Source of the DNA: Algoriphagus yeomjeoni
GTDB taxonomy: Bacteria > Bacteroidota > Bacteroidia > Cytophagales > Cyclobacteriaceae
DNA: 64,000 bases
Assembly: GCF_003259505.1 (NCBI RefSeq)
Contig: NZ_QLLK01000002.1
Span: 257,387 to 321,386, forward strand
Direction: 5' to 3'
The notes beneath the pieces are model-generated. The model was not told where the DNA came from. It searched no databases and was given only the letters and a program-made list of their open reading frames with translations. Shown here piece by piece: positions 1-9,192 of this stretch (positions are counted from its first letter, which is position 1; every line of letters begins with the position of its first letter). The translations under genes were made by a program, and so were the position numbers.

Positions 1-1139
1 GAAAGTGCAATTACAGGAACCTCTAGTTCTTTTGCGATTTTCTTCAAGGCTCTGGAAATACTTGCAATCTCCTGCTCTCGATTTCCTCCACCTCCGCCTT
101 TAGAATCTCCTGACATCAACTGCAAATAATCAATCACGATCATCTGAATATCGTGCTGAGCTTTTAGCTTTCTACATTTTGCCCTAAGCTCAAGTATAGA
201 AAGTGCAGGCGTATCATCTACGAAAAGCGGTGCTTTGGAGAGTTTTGCAGTCTTATGAACCAATTGAGCCCACTCATGCTCAGCAAGTGTACCTTTTTTG
301 ATTTTCTCTGAGTCCAATTCAGCCTCGGAGGAAATCAAACGATTCACCAACTGAATCGAGGACATCTCCAGTGAGAAGATTGCCACCGGACGACTGTGAT
401 CTACCGCTGCATTTCTCAAAACAGAAAGTACAAAAGCCGTTTTACCCATTGCAGGACGAGCCGCAATAATCACCAAATCTGATTTTTGCCATCCTGAGGT
501 CACTCGATCCAACGCAGTCAAACCAGAAGGGACACCAGTCAAACCGTCTTTTTGACCTTTTCTGGCTTCCAATTCTATGATCGCCTCCCGCATGATGGAC
601 TTCATATCGGAGTAATTCTTCCGGATATTTTTTTCAGATATCTCAAAAAGATTCTGCTCCATTTTGTCCAGCAACTCAAAAACATCAGTAGTCTCCTCGT
701 AAGCATCTTTTTGGATATCAGACGCAATTCTGATCATCTCACGCTTGATGGATTGCTCAGTGATAATCCGAGCATGGTATTCAATATTGGCGGCAGAAGC
801 TACTTTTGAAGTAAGTTCAGTCACATAAAAAGCCCCACCGGCAATCTCCAACGTACCGCTTTTGCGAAGCTGAGAAGTAACGGTAAGCAAATCTATCGGC
901 TGACTTTCGGTAAAAAGATCAAGAATCGCCTGAAAAATGACCTGATGAGAATCCTTATAAAAACTCTCCACCTTCAAAATATCAATCACGTTTGTCAACG
1001 CATCCTTCTCGAGCATCAATGCACCTAGCACAGCTTCCTCAAGATCAATGGCTTGCGGCGGCACCTTGCCTAGCATGTTAGTATTTTGGTGAGTGGGCTT
1101 GTTTCGGGTAATACGGGGATTGCTACTTTTCTCGGTCAT
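1..1139 (-). CDS. dnaB: Replicative DNA helicase DnaB (3' part beyond window)
   Basis: This gene encodes the hexameric helicase that unwinds DNA at the replication fork. I translated the minus strand from the ATG at 1139. The N-terminal DnaB fold starts around residue 25 (PPQAIDLEEAVLGA). A linker follows, and then the RecA-like ATPase with the Walker A motif ARPAMGKTA near residue 228 and the Walker B region VIDYLQLMSG near the window edge. The frame is open for 379 codons to base 1, so only the C-terminal part is missing. It is divergent from mpl across a 325-base gap. Family assignment is secure; the C-terminus cannot be judged. Confidence 0.95.
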   Translation of the reverse strand, partial: MTEKSSNPRITRNKPTHQNTNMLGKVPPQAIDLEEAVLGALMLEKDALTNVIDILKVESFYKDSHQVIFQAILDLFTESQPIDLLTVTSQLRKSGTLEIAGGAFYVTELTSKVASAANIEYHARIITEQSIKREMIRIASDIQKDAYEETTDVFELLDKMEQNLFEISEKNIRKNYSDMKSIMREAIIELEARKGQKDGLTGVPSGLTALDRVTSGWQKSDLVIIAARPAMGKTAFVLSVLRNAAVDHSRPVAIFSLEMSSIQLVNRLISSEAELDSEKIKKGTLAEHEWAQLVHKTAKLSKAPLFVDDTPALSILELRAKCRKLKAQHDIQMIVIDYLQLMSGDSKGGGGGNREQEIASISRALKKIAKELEVPVIAL

Positions 1140-1464
1140 AGAACAAATGTATTCTGAAAAAGGCAAGAGTTCTAAACAACTTTTACCAGAGTTATCAACA
1201 ATTAAACTCCTCAATAACCAAGCCTCGAAAAGGAAATCAACCTATTAATTATCACAAAAATCCAGCCTTAACTCCGATTATAAGAGATAAATTCAGACAC
1301 TCAGGTAGTTGCATTTATTGGGAAAACAAACACAAAATCCTTTTAACTAACCAGTCAAAATTCAACAACTAAATAAAATCTTTTGAATTAGAATTGCTAT
1401 GCCCCCAAGCTGCCAATAATTATTTTTAAGTTTGAAGTATAATTCCCACTCGTTATTTTACTCA
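1140..1464. other. Divergent intergenic region dnaB/mpl
   Basis: This AT-rich gap of 325 bases separates two divergent genes and must hold both promoters. Apart from the TAnnTTTG box reported for mpl I see no RNA gene, repeat or convincing small ORF here. Confidence 0.5.
1427..1434 (+). promoter_or_regulatory. Bacteroidota-type -7 box upstream of mpl
   Basis: TAAGTTTG matches the TAnnTTTG -7 consensus of the Bacteroidota housekeeping sigma factor. It lies about 30 bases before the ATG at 1465. A possible TTG start at 1432 falls inside the box, which argues for 1465 as the real start. I see no well-spaced -33 TTTG element. Confidence 0.4.
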
Positions 1465-2820
1465 ATGAATAAATATCACTTTATAGCCGTCGGTGGAGCA
1501 GTGATGCATAATTTAGCCTTAGCACTCGTAGAAAAAGGCTATCAGGTCACCGGTTCTGATGATGAAATCTACGAACCATCCCGTACGAGATTAGAAAAAG
1601 CGGGGATTTTGCCGGCTGAATATGGATGGTTTCCTGAAAAAATCACAGCTGATTTGGAGGGTATAATCTTAGGCATGCATGCCAGAATAGATAATCCTGA
1701 ACTTATAAAAGCTCAGGAATTGGGCATTCCTGTTTACTCTTTCCCAGAATTCATCTATAATCAAAGTCAGAATAAAAAGCGGGTAATCGTAGCTGGCTCA
1801 CATGGAAAGACTTCAATTACTTCGGTGATTCTTCATGTACTGAAAGATCAACAGGTAGATTTTGATTATCTCGTTGGAGCCCAGATCGAAGGCTTTAACT
1901 TGATGGTTAAACTTTCTGATGCTCCGGTGATCATTATCGAAGGCGATGAATATCTTACCTCTCCCCTAGACAGAACGCCGAAGTTCTTTCACTATAAACA
2001 TGATATTGCTTTGGTGAGCGGAATAGCCTGGGATCATTACAATGTTTTTCCAGACTTTGAAGTATATAAAGAGCAGTTTAGCAAATTGATGAATTTAACT
2101 CCTGATTCTGGAGAATTGATTTATTGCGAAGCCGATCCTTTAGTAAAAGCAGCAGCTGAGAAAAGTGAAATTTCAGCTACAAAAACTGCCTATAATGCTC
2201 ATCCAGCTATCATCAAAGGCGGCAAGACTTTTCTGGAAACAGAAAATGGCCATATTCCAATCTATATTTTCGGAGAACACAACCTTCAAAACTTGCAAGG
2301 TGCTTTAGATATTTGCTTGGCATTGGGATTGACTAAAGAACAATTCTACAAAAGTATCCAGACTTTCAAAGGCGCAGCAAAGCGTCAAGAACTTTTGGTG
2401 GAAACAGGTAACTCCAGTCTTTTCCGGGACTTTGCTCACGCTCCTTCCAAATTAAAAGCGACTGTTTCGGCTGTAAAAACTCAATTCCCAAACAGGAAGC
2501 TAATTGCTGTGCAGGAATTGCATACTTACTCTTCGCTGAATAAGGAGTTTTTGCCAAACTACGCCAAATCAATGGAGGCGGCTGACCTCGCAATTGTGTA
2601 CCTTGATCCTCATGCTGTCGCATTGAAAAAACTAGAGTTGATGGATGAAGATACATTAAGAGAAGGCTTCCAACGACCTGATTTAAAATTATTTACAGAT
2701 AGCAAAAGCCTTAAAGAATTCCTTTTGGCTCAAGACTATACTAATTCCAACCTACTTTTGATGAGTTCGGGATCCTACGACAAAATGGATCTGGAGCCGA
2801 TTAAAGCTAAATTCAATTAA
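1465..2820 (+). CDS. mpl: UDP-N-acetylmuramate:L-Ala-gamma-D-Glu-meso-DAP ligase (Mpl)
   Basis: Mpl reattaches the recovered murein tripeptide to UDP-MurNAc in cell-wall recycling, in the cytoplasm. The protein has the Mur ligase layout: an N-terminal Rossmann segment (FIAVGGAVMHNLAL), the ATP loop GSHGKTS near residue 112, a central domain with the IIEGDEYL motif, and a C-terminal domain containing RDFAHAPSKL. The length of 451 residues is normal for Mpl, and MHNLAL near the N-terminus separates it from MurC. I chose ATG 1465 because a TTG 33 bases upstream lies in the probable promoter box. It is followed after two bases by the exonuclease gene, so the two are probably co-transcribed. Confidence 0.92.
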   Translation: MNKYHFIAVGGAVMHNLALALVEKGYQVTGSDDEIYEPSRTRLEKAGILPAEYGWFPEKITADLEGIILGMHARIDNPELIKAQELGIPVYSFPEFIYNQSQNKKRVIVAGSHGKTSITSVILHVLKDQQVDFDYLVGAQIEGFNLMVKLSDAPVIIIEGDEYLTSPLDRTPKFFHYKHDIALVSGIAWDHYNVFPDFEVYKEQFSKLMNLTPDSGELIYCEADPLVKAAAEKSEISATKTAYNAHPAIIKGGKTFLETENGHIPIYIFGEHNLQNLQGALDICLALGLTKEQFYKSIQTFKGAAKRQELLVETGNSSLFRDFAHAPSKLKATVSAVKTQFPNRKLIAVQELHTYSSLNKEFLPNYAKSMEAADLAIVYLDPHAVALKKLELMDEDTLREGFQRPDLKLFTDSKSLKEFLLAQDYTNSNLLLMSSGSYDKMDLEPIKAKFN

Positions 2821-2822
2821 CC

Positions 2823-3626
2823 ATGAAATTAAACTTGAAGAATTCCGTAGCATTTTTTGATCTAGAAGCCACTGGAATCAACATTTCGACAGACCGAATC
2901 GTGGAAATTTCCATCGTGAAGGTAAAGCCAGATGGAGGACAGGAAATCTACACCAAGAAAATCAACCCAACCATTCCTATTCCGCTTGAGTCATCGCTAA
3001 TTCACGGCATTTATGACAAGGATGTGAAAGAGGAAAAGACCTTTAAAGAACTTTCGAGAGAAATATACCAATTCATTGGTCAATCAGATTTGGCTGGGTT
3101 TAATGTTTTAAAGTATGACATTCCGCTTCTGGTAGAAGAATTTCTCAGGGCTGGAATCGAGTTTGATTTAGACAAAAGAAATCTTTTGGATGCGCAGAAG
3201 ATTTTCTTCATGATGGAAAAGCGAAACCTCACTGCCGCCTACAAGTTCTACTGCGGACAAACGCTAGAAAATGCACACAGTGCTGAAGCAGACACACTTG
3301 CTACATTAGATGTGTTCAAAGCACAAATAGAACGCTATTTAGGAGAAGAAATGGAAGACTTGCAAGGGAACAAAATGGGCGTCTTCGAAAACGACATGAA
3401 GAAACTCCATGACATGCTGAATGAAAAAATGGTAGATCTGGCTGGGAGATTTGTGTTCAACAACGAAGGTGTAGAAGTATTCAACTTCGGAAAGCAAAAA
3501 GGAACTCCTGTCACTCAGGTACTCAAAGATGAGCCAGGATACTATGATTGGATGATGCGCGGTGATTTCCCGTTGGACACTAAAAGGAAGCTAACTCAGA
3601 TCAAACTGAGAGGATTTAATCAATAA
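2823..3626 (+). CDS. DEDDh-type 3'-5' exonuclease (ExoX/DnaQ-like)
   Basis: This is a 267-residue single-chain exonuclease of the DnaQ superfamily. The ExoI motif FDLEATG gives the first acidic pair near residue 13, GFNVLKYD is the ExoII region, and HSAEAD near residue 155 is the DEDDh ExoIII motif. The C-terminal segment FNFGKQKGTPVTQVL followed by GYYDWMMRGDFP resembles the small C-terminal domain seen after exonuclease X-type domains, which distinguishes it from a Pol III epsilon subunit. The likely role is DNA repair or proofreading; the exact substrate is not shown. It sits two bases after mpl and ends in a strong bidirectional terminator. Confidence 0.85.
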   Translation: MKLNLKNSVAFFDLEATGINISTDRIVEISIVKVKPDGGQEIYTKKINPTIPIPLESSLIHGIYDKDVKEEKTFKELSREIYQFIGQSDLAGFNVLKYDIPLLVEEFLRAGIEFDLDKRNLLDAQKIFFMMEKRNLTAAYKFYCGQTLENAHSAEADTLATLDVFKAQIERYLGEEMEDLQGNKMGVFENDMKKLHDMLNEKMVDLAGRFVFNNEGVEVFNFGKQKGTPVTQVLKDEPGYYDWMMRGDFPLDTKRKLTQIKLRGFNQ

Positions 3627-3663
3627 CAAAAAACCCGGAAGTAACTCCGGGTTTTTTGTTATT
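3622..3663. terminator. Bidirectional intrinsic terminator
   Basis: An 18-bp perfect inverted repeat (3622-3639 and 3646-3663) with a 6-base loop has a GC core CCCGGA flanked by A and T runs. It works in both directions and overlaps the stop codons of both converging genes. Confidence 0.9.
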
Positions 3664-4456
3664 AGTTTCCTTTATAAAATTCCAAAGCCTTAGGCATGTG
3701 CTTATTTAACTTGTCAATTCTTGTTTGCGAAGCTGGGTGAGTAGAAAGAAATTCCGGTGGAGCTTGACCATTTTCATTGGCAAGCATTCTTTCCCAGAAA
3801 ATTGGAGCCTCACGTGGATCATATCCAGCTATTGCCATAAAGGTCAAACCCAATTCATCTGCTTCTAACTCGTGCTTTCTCGAGAAACTCAACATCCCTA
3901 ATTCTCCCCCAATACCAACAGACTGAAGGAAAATAGCTTGGGTCATTGAAGGGTTCTGGCCGATTGCACTGGAAAGCACACTTACCCCTAAATTAGCGAC
4001 CATACCATTTGACATACGCTCTGCAGAATGTGACGCAACGGCGTGCGCAATCTCATGCCCCATGACAACAGCTATACCTGTCTCCGTTTGAGTCAATGGC
4101 ATAATTCCCGTGTAAAAAGCCACTTTACCTCCTGGCATACACCAAGCATTGACCTGGTCACTTTGGAGCAAATTGAACTCCCAATCGAATGAGTTCGCTA
4201 GTTCCTGATATCCTTGAGAAGCCAAGTAGCTTTCCACGGCTTCAGCCATACGCTTCCCCACTTTGAGAACCTTTTGCCCGTCTGCGGTATTGGTTACGAC
4301 TTTGTCTTCTTTTAATACCTGATCGTATTGTTCATCTACTAAAGGTTGGATCTCTTCATTTGATACCAATGCAAGTTGATTCCGGCCTGTTAATGGCACT
4401 TTAGCACATGAATACAGTATTAATCCGGCGCAAAATACTATTGCTATTTTTTTCAT
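3662..4456 (-). CDS. M48 family metalloprotease lipoprotein
   Basis: This is a zinc metalloprotease of the peptidase M48 (HtpX/Oma1/BepA-like) family, probably an outer-membrane-anchored quality-control protease facing the periplasm. The N-terminus MKKIAIVFCAGLILYSC is a lipoprotein signal peptide with Cys at residue 17. The zinc motif HEIAH is at 134-138 and the third ligand region is KHELEADELG. I chose ATG 4456 rather than the ATG 30 bases upstream, because the upstream extension would place ten charged and polar residues before the signal peptide. At 264 residues it is a compact M48 protein without TPR repeats. It converges on the exonuclease. Confidence 0.9.
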   Translation of the reverse strand: MKKIAIVFCAGLILYSCAKVPLTGRNQLALVSNEEIQPLVDEQYDQVLKEDKVVTNTADGQKVLKVGKRMAEAVESYLASQGYQELANSFDWEFNLLQSDQVNAWCMPGGKVAFYTGIMPLTQTETGIAVVMGHEIAHAVASHSAERMSNGMVANLGVSVLSSAIGQNPSMTQAIFLQSVGIGGELGMLSFSRKHELEADELGLTFMAIAGYDPREAPIFWERMLANENGQAPPEFLSTHPASQTRIDKLNKHMPKALEFYKGN

Positions 4457-4538
4457 GGTGGTTGTTTTTTTCTTCTCTTGTTTCAAATTAAATACCAGAA
4501 AGCATTTTTCACTACTTTAAGCTCTCGATTAAAGAAAT

Positions 4539-5045
4539 ATGAACGACAAAGAAACCCATTCTTCCTTAAAGCCTGCTGCTTTAGCCTATCAAAAAAAAAT
4601 GAGTAACCCGTTTTATTTCTGGTTTGGCATGTTGATTAAGCTTCCATCAGCGGTTTTTTGGAAATTCCGGATTAAAGAATTGGATGCAGAAAAATGTGTG
4701 GTAACTATCCCATATACTTGGCGAACGCAGAATCCTTTTAATTCTATTTATTTTGCTGCAATGGCTGGAGCAGCAGAATTAAGTACAGGTGCATTGTGCC
4801 AGTTGGCCATCAGCGGTCTGGGAAAATACGCTATGCTTGTTGTGGATTTTCGGGCAGAATACTATAAAAAAGCCAATCAAAAAATCAAATTTACCTGCGA
4901 GCAAGGACTAGAATTATTTGCTCTTCTTGCCTCTTTAGAGCCAAATGACACCGGAAAATTGACAATGATTTCAACTGGTAAAAACCCGCAACAAGAAGAA
5001 GTTGCACGATTCTACGTCACTTGGTCTTTCAAGAGAAAATCTTAA
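4539..5045 (+). CDS. DUF4442 hotdog-fold protein
   Basis: This 168-residue cytoplasmic protein resembles the DUF4442 family, which has a thioesterase-like hotdog fold. The segment TQNPFNSIYFAAMAGAAELSTGAL around residues 64-87 corresponds to the helix and loop of hotdog thioesterases (similar to the HGG loop of PaaI types, but without that motif). No substrate can be read from the sequence. It is a single gene facing a divergent protease, and its stop overlaps the 3' end of the next minus-strand gene by four bases. An acyl-CoA thioesterase function is an inference from fold only. Confidence 0.75.
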   Translation: MNDKETHSSLKPAALAYQKKMSNPFYFWFGMLIKLPSAVFWKFRIKELDAEKCVVTIPYTWRTQNPFNSIYFAAMAGAAELSTGALCQLAISGLGKYAMLVVDFRAEYYKKANQKIKFTCEQGLELFALLASLEPNDTGKLTMISTGKNPQQEEVARFYVTWSFKRKS

Positions 5046-5773
5046 TTAATCCATCTCCTCTCCCTATCAATAAACTCACTCAGCGTCGCATAAACCCGCT
5101 CTTTGCTCCAATCCAAAAATTCGTGGTAGGCGTTTCCTTCATTGAAACGAATAATTATTCTATCCCAATCTGATCGTTCAAGCTGATACTTTACCATGAG
5201 ATTTTGACGAATTGAGTCTGATTCAACGACGGCATAATATCCTTCTCGCCTCCGCATCCATTCTTGTTTTTTCTGATACTCTCGTTCTAGTCTCGCCCGC
5301 TTGGTCAGTGAGGATAATACCCCGGCTATTGCAATTCCCCCATTTGGTGAGTCAAGATATCCAGCACTGATACCACTTGAATTGGAAGGCGCTTTCTCCT
5401 CATCAGGATCGATAAGCGTTAATTTCCCATCTTTGAATCGAAAAGCATAAGGCTCAGACTTTACCTCAAAAGTCGGGAGAAACCTTGCCCTATCCTGAAT
5501 CTGAAGCATTAAAAAAGTCTCTTCCCCCAACGATATTTTCTGCTCAATAAATCCCGGAAAGGAGATTTTCAAGGTATCCCCTATATTCCCCTTGACAGAA
5601 AAATAGCCTCGAATATTGGTTATAGAAGAACTTGTGGAACCTAGAACTTCCACATTCACCCCTTCCATGTATGTTTTATCTGTAGCATCAAGCACGTTCC
5701 CTGAATAGGTTCTCTGTGCGAGAATTGCTGGTAGAAAAGCAAAATATAGGGTAACTAGGAATCTGAATTTCAT
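5042..5773 (-). CDS. Secreted CarboxypepD_reg-like domain protein
   Basis: The protein has a signal peptide (MKFRFLVTLYFAFLPAILAQ) followed directly by a CarboxypepD_reg-like beta-sandwich (YSGNVLDATDKTYMEGVNVEV ... SFPGF, about residues 21-85), a module typical of Bacteroidota envelope proteins. The remainder is rich in charged residues with a run of Arg/Glu/Lys (about 165-185) and no recognisable enzyme motif. I chose ATG 5773 instead of the TTG nine bases upstream. A second protein of the same general plan lies at 57979-59103. Function unknown; envelope location is supported. Confidence 0.75.
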   Translation of the reverse strand: MKFRFLVTLYFAFLPAILAQRTYSGNVLDATDKTYMEGVNVEVLGSTSSSITNIRGYFSVKGNIGDTLKISFPGFIEQKISLGEETFLMLQIQDRARFLPTFEVKSEPYAFRFKDGKLTLIDPDEEKAPSNSSGISAGYLDSPNGGIAIAGVLSSLTKRARLEREYQKKQEWMRRREGYYAVVESDSIRQNLMVKYQLERSDWDRIIIRFNEGNAYHEFLDWSKERVYATLSEFIDRERRWIN

Positions 5774-5905
5774 AAAGTCCAAAAATAAGCAGGCTTTTGA
5801 TAGCTATTGAATTTATGGAAGTTAAAGATGCTTAAGAGTAAAATCAAAAGTGACTAGACTACTTCTTCAACAGTAATTATGCGCTATTCTATTTAATTTC
5901 GCCCG

Positions 5906-6784
5906 ATGAATTTGAAACTCACAAGAATTGCACCCACTCCGAGCGGCTTACTTCATTTGGGAAACCTCTATTCTTTTTTGGTTACCAAAGCTTTGGCTGA
6001 AGAGACAGGCGCTAAGATTCTTCTTAGAATAGATGATTTGGATCGGGAGCGATATAGAACGGAATATGTTCAGGATATTTTTGATACGCTGGAGTTTATG
6101 GAAATAAGCTACGAGCAAGGCCCGAAAACAGTTCAGGACTTTGAGCAGGAATGGTCTCAGATTCACCGAATGAACAGTTATTTGGAAGCATTGGAAGAAA
6201 TACGTGAAAAAAGATTAGTCTTTGCATGCGATTGTACCCGAAAGAAAATCCAGCAATTAGACTCTTCAGGCTATTATTTAGGGCATTGTCAGGTGAGAAA
6301 TATTCCATTGGAAAGAGCTGATACCTGCTGGCGAATGGACACTTTTGAGACAGACTTTATCAAAGTCAAAACCTATGCAGCAGGAGAGAAATCCTATACT
6401 CTTCCAGAAGATTCAGCCTTTTTTATCGTTAGGAAAAAGGACAAACTCCCAGCCTATCAACTCACTTCTGTAATTGATGATGTACAGTATGGAGTTGATT
6501 TAATCGTAAGGGGGAATGACTTGCTGGGGTCAACATTGGATCAGCAGATCGTAGCAAATGGACTTGAACTCACTTCCTTTCAAGAAGCAACTTTTCACCA
6601 TCACCAACTTTTGAAAGGCCCAAAAAACAAGAAACTGTCCAAATCTGAAGGAGCAACATCCATTCAATTTCTAAGAAAGGAAGGAAAAAAGCCGACAGAT
6701 ATGTATCGGCTTTTGGGAGAGATGATTGGTGCAAAGGAACCGATTGAGGATTTTGAAATGTTCAAGCATGCTATTTCTAATTGA
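5906..6784 (+). CDS. gluQ: Glutamyl-Q tRNA(Asp) synthetase-like enzyme
   Basis: This is a truncated glutamyl-tRNA synthetase of 292 residues containing only the catalytic half. The HIGH-like motif is TPSGLLHLGN at residues 11-20 and the KMSKS-like motif is KLSKS near residue 243. A cysteine cluster CDCTRKK ... YYLGHC (about 109-131) matches the zinc-binding pattern of GluQ-RS, which loads glutamate onto the queuosine of tRNA(Asp). The anticodon-binding domain of a full GluRS is absent, which supports GluQ-RS. It stands alone. The chief alternative is another stand-alone GluRS paralogue. Confidence 0.8.
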   Translation: MNLKLTRIAPTPSGLLHLGNLYSFLVTKALAEETGAKILLRIDDLDRERYRTEYVQDIFDTLEFMEISYEQGPKTVQDFEQEWSQIHRMNSYLEALEEIREKRLVFACDCTRKKIQQLDSSGYYLGHCQVRNIPLERADTCWRMDTFETDFIKVKTYAAGEKSYTLPEDSAFFIVRKKDKLPAYQLTSVIDDVQYGVDLIVRGNDLLGSTLDQQIVANGLELTSFQEATFHHHQLLKGPKNKKLSKSEGATSIQFLRKEGKKPTDMYRLLGEMIGAKEPIEDFEMFKHAISN

Positions 6785-6789
6785 ATTTA

Positions 6790-6833
6790 TATGACTGAGG
6801 TAAAGACTTCGACTTCGCTCAGTCTGACCCAGA
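6790..6833. repeat. Copy of dispersed GAGCGAAGTCGAAG repeat
   Basis: The plus strand reads CTTCGACTTCGCTCAGTCTGAC here, whose reverse complement contains GAGCGAAGTCGAAG. The same core occurs in the opposite orientation at 50529-50544. It is an intergenic repeat with no coding content; I know this motif as common in many bacterial genomes. Confidence 0.6.
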
Positions 6834-6851
6834 AAAACCAACTAATAAAAA

Positions 6852-6875
6852 AAGCCGAAGAATTATCTTCGGCTT
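6852..6875. terminator. Intrinsic terminator hairpin
   Basis: A perfect 10-bp stem (AAGCCGAAGA / TCTTCGGCTT) with loop ATTA is preceded by seven A bases on the left. Because of the A run it reads best as a terminator on the minus strand, for the S10 peptidase gene; it may also stop the gluQ transcript. Confidence 0.75.
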
Positions 6876-6924
6876 CTTAAAAGACCTATTTTCTAGCATC
6901 TAGATACTTACTACTTAAATCTTA

Positions 6925-8406
6925 TCAATCATACTTTGCAGGCATATCTGGCGCTACCATTGATTTCTTGATAAACTGACGAATATCCTCATTGGAAGTT
7001 TCTAAATCCTCAGCTCTTAGGTACATCATGTGGCCACTTCTGTAGCCTTTCCATGAAAGTCTATCTGCCAATCTACCAGATGGGTCCATTTGCCAATGGT
7101 TATACTTTGCATTGAAATAGTCTGTACCTCCGTCGAAATAGCCTGATTGCGTCATGACATGTAGGTAAGGATTTTGGCGCATAGCATCAGCCAAATCATA
7201 GCCGGTGTTCTCATTAGAGCGATTCCAAGGATGAACAGGGCCAAATAGATTGTAGGTCAGATCCGTTTTGTAATTGAGATGCTCTCTCACATAAACCTGA
7301 AATGAAGGAGCGAAAGCATGATTCCAAGACGATAATGCTGGATCAAAATCAGGTCTAGAGCCTGTTCCGGCATTGTCAAAGCCCTTATATCTACTATCCA
7401 GTCTTCCGATTGTCATTCCCTGGTCTCTCAGCAATTCTTTCCAGAAGAAATTGGTTGGTATCATTAAATTGTGCTCCAGCACCACTTTTTTGTCCAATCC
7501 AGAATACAAAGCATATTTCGCAGCTATGGCATCTCGCTCAGTTGCGGACAGCAAGCCTCCTTTCACCACAGCAGGAATCAGCTCATTGATTGTGAATGCT
7601 TCCACTTCCGGTAAGAAATCCTCCAAATCCTGACTTTGCAGTGACGCATCCAGTGCTTTGTGATACCAAGCCGTCGCTGCATAATAAGGCAGATAGTTAG
7701 ACGTATGAATTGGTGCGCCACGCTCAATCCCCAATTCTGTAGGTGAAACCATGATGACACCATTGAAATACATCCAGTGTGAATTTTGAAGCTGTGCTAC
7801 CAATCCTGCCACACGCGTAGTGCCATAGCTTTCACCGATTAGATACTTTGGCGAAGCCCAACGCTGCTGGCGGGTAACAAATGTGTTTACCCAATCCGCC
7901 AGGTATTTAATATCAGAATTGATCCCAAAGAAAGTAGAACGATCCACCTCTTCATCCACAATTCTAGAAAACCCTGTATTCACTGGATCCACATACACGA
8001 TGTCTGCTACATCTAGAATTGAGTGTGGATTCGATTTGGTACCGTAAGGCTGAAGTGGGTATCCTTCATCATCAATATTCAAGACAACTGGACCGGTGTA
8101 AGCAATATGCATCCAGATAGATGCCGAACCTGGCCCACCGTTGAATGAAATCACAAGCGGGCGAGTTGTCTTATCTGAAACATCGGTACGCTCATAGAAA
8201 GTGTAAAATAGGGAAGCTATTGGCTTGCCCTTTTCGTTCCAGACGGGCTGGGTTCCAGCCGTTGCCTTGTAAGGCACCTTTTTTCCTTTGATGGTCGTCT
8301 CGTGGGGAGTTACCACAGCTGACTCTATTTCTATATGTCTTTCTTCCTGAGCAAAAACTACAGAAAGTAAAGCCATAAAAAGTACTGTTAAACTAAATTT
8401 TCTCAT
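6925..8406 (-). CDS. Secreted S10 family serine carboxypeptidase
   Basis: This is an exported serine carboxypeptidase of 493 residues with the alpha/beta hydrolase fold. It has an N-terminal signal peptide ending VVFAQ (about residue 20), the oxyanion-hole motif SFNGGPGSAS near residue 110, and the nucleophile elbow GESYGTTR near residue 190. The C-terminal HMMYLRAEDL contains the expected catalytic His (SGHMMY). S10 enzymes remove C-terminal residues from peptides; here the place of action would be periplasm or outside. It is a single gene between a terminator and an intergenic gap before the channel gene. Confidence 0.92.
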   Translation of the reverse strand: MRKFSLTVLFMALLSVVFAQEERHIEIESAVVTPHETTIKGKKVPYKATAGTQPVWNEKGKPIASLFYTFYERTDVSDKTTRPLVISFNGGPGSASIWMHIAYTGPVVLNIDDEGYPLQPYGTKSNPHSILDVADIVYVDPVNTGFSRIVDEEVDRSTFFGINSDIKYLADWVNTFVTRQQRWASPKYLIGESYGTTRVAGLVAQLQNSHWMYFNGVIMVSPTELGIERGAPIHTSNYLPYYAATAWYHKALDASLQSQDLEDFLPEVEAFTINELIPAVVKGGLLSATERDAIAAKYALYSGLDKKVVLEHNLMIPTNFFWKELLRDQGMTIGRLDSRYKGFDNAGTGSRPDFDPALSSWNHAFAPSFQVYVREHLNYKTDLTYNLFGPVHPWNRSNENTGYDLADAMRQNPYLHVMTQSGYFDGGTDYFNAKYNHWQMDPSGRLADRLSWKGYRSGHMMYLRAEDLETSNEDIRQFIKKSMVAPDMPAKYD

Positions 8407-8490
8407 AAAGTGTGGGTATAATTATTCGGAATTGAAACTACTAATTGTAAATGCAAACCTGAAAAAAATTACACAAATGGGTAGAATTAA

Positions 8491-9192
8491 TTAGCTCTTC
8501 CTTACAGAAACCAGTCTAGCAATAACCACAGCTGGATAAAGTATTCCTATGGTAGAGAGGAAAACCGAAAGCATTTTTGACATCACCTGAATGGGATATA
8601 TATCTCCAAAACCCACAGTAGTAAGTGATACTAAACTAAAATAAATATAGAGCGCAAAATCTTTGTCAATTCCTTCCAGCACTACATCGCCGCCTATGCC
8701 GGATCCTGTAGTCAGATAGATGATTTCAAAAACGAAAGCACCTAAAATCGCAACTAATAAATAGACATTTATGGCCCCAATAATTCTATAAATATTTACT
8801 TCATCATTTCGAAATAATAACCTGATATTCAGAAATATAAAAACCAACATATTCATTATACCAACAATTCTTTCTGCCAAGTAAAATTCAAAATCATAAT
8901 TTGAAAACCGCAGGATTCTAAGGCCCAATTGGGTCATAAAAAGAATTGAGGTCAATACTATCAAAATCTTAAACCGAGATGACCATATTCCTGTGAAAAA
9001 CAAAAACAGAAAGACTGTATTGACAAACAACGCATGCACATGACCATATTCGATAAGAATTGGCAGCACAAATACTGTAAAAAGTAGGATCAGTAATAGC
9101 ACTCCAAAACTTGCATCGGTCAGCCAATACTCTGTAAAAGAATTGAATGCATGTTTTACTTGACGCCCTCTTTTGTTTACAAATTGATTCAT
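8491..9192 (-). CDS. Two-pore-helix potassium channel family protein
   Basis: This is an inner-membrane ion channel of 233 residues with about six predicted membrane segments. The last pair brackets a pore loop with the selectivity filter TTVGFGD (about residues 191-197), as in the Ion_trans_2 / voltage-gated-like K+ channel families. No cytoplasmic RCK or cyclic-nucleotide domain is present. It starts one base from the end of the phzF-like gene upstream, so the two are translationally close and probably one operon; no functional link between them is evident. Confidence 0.85.
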   Translation of the reverse strand: MNQFVNKRGRQVKHAFNSFTEYWLTDASFGVLLLILLFTVFVLPILIEYGHVHALFVNTVFLFLFFTGIWSSRFKILIVLTSILFMTQLGLRILRFSNYDFEFYLAERIVGIMNMLVFIFLNIRLLFRNDEVNIYRIIGAINVYLLVAILGAFVFEIIYLTTGSGIGGDVVLEGIDKDFALYIYFSLVSLTTVGFGDIYPIQVMSKMLSVFLSTIGILYPAVVIARLVSVRKS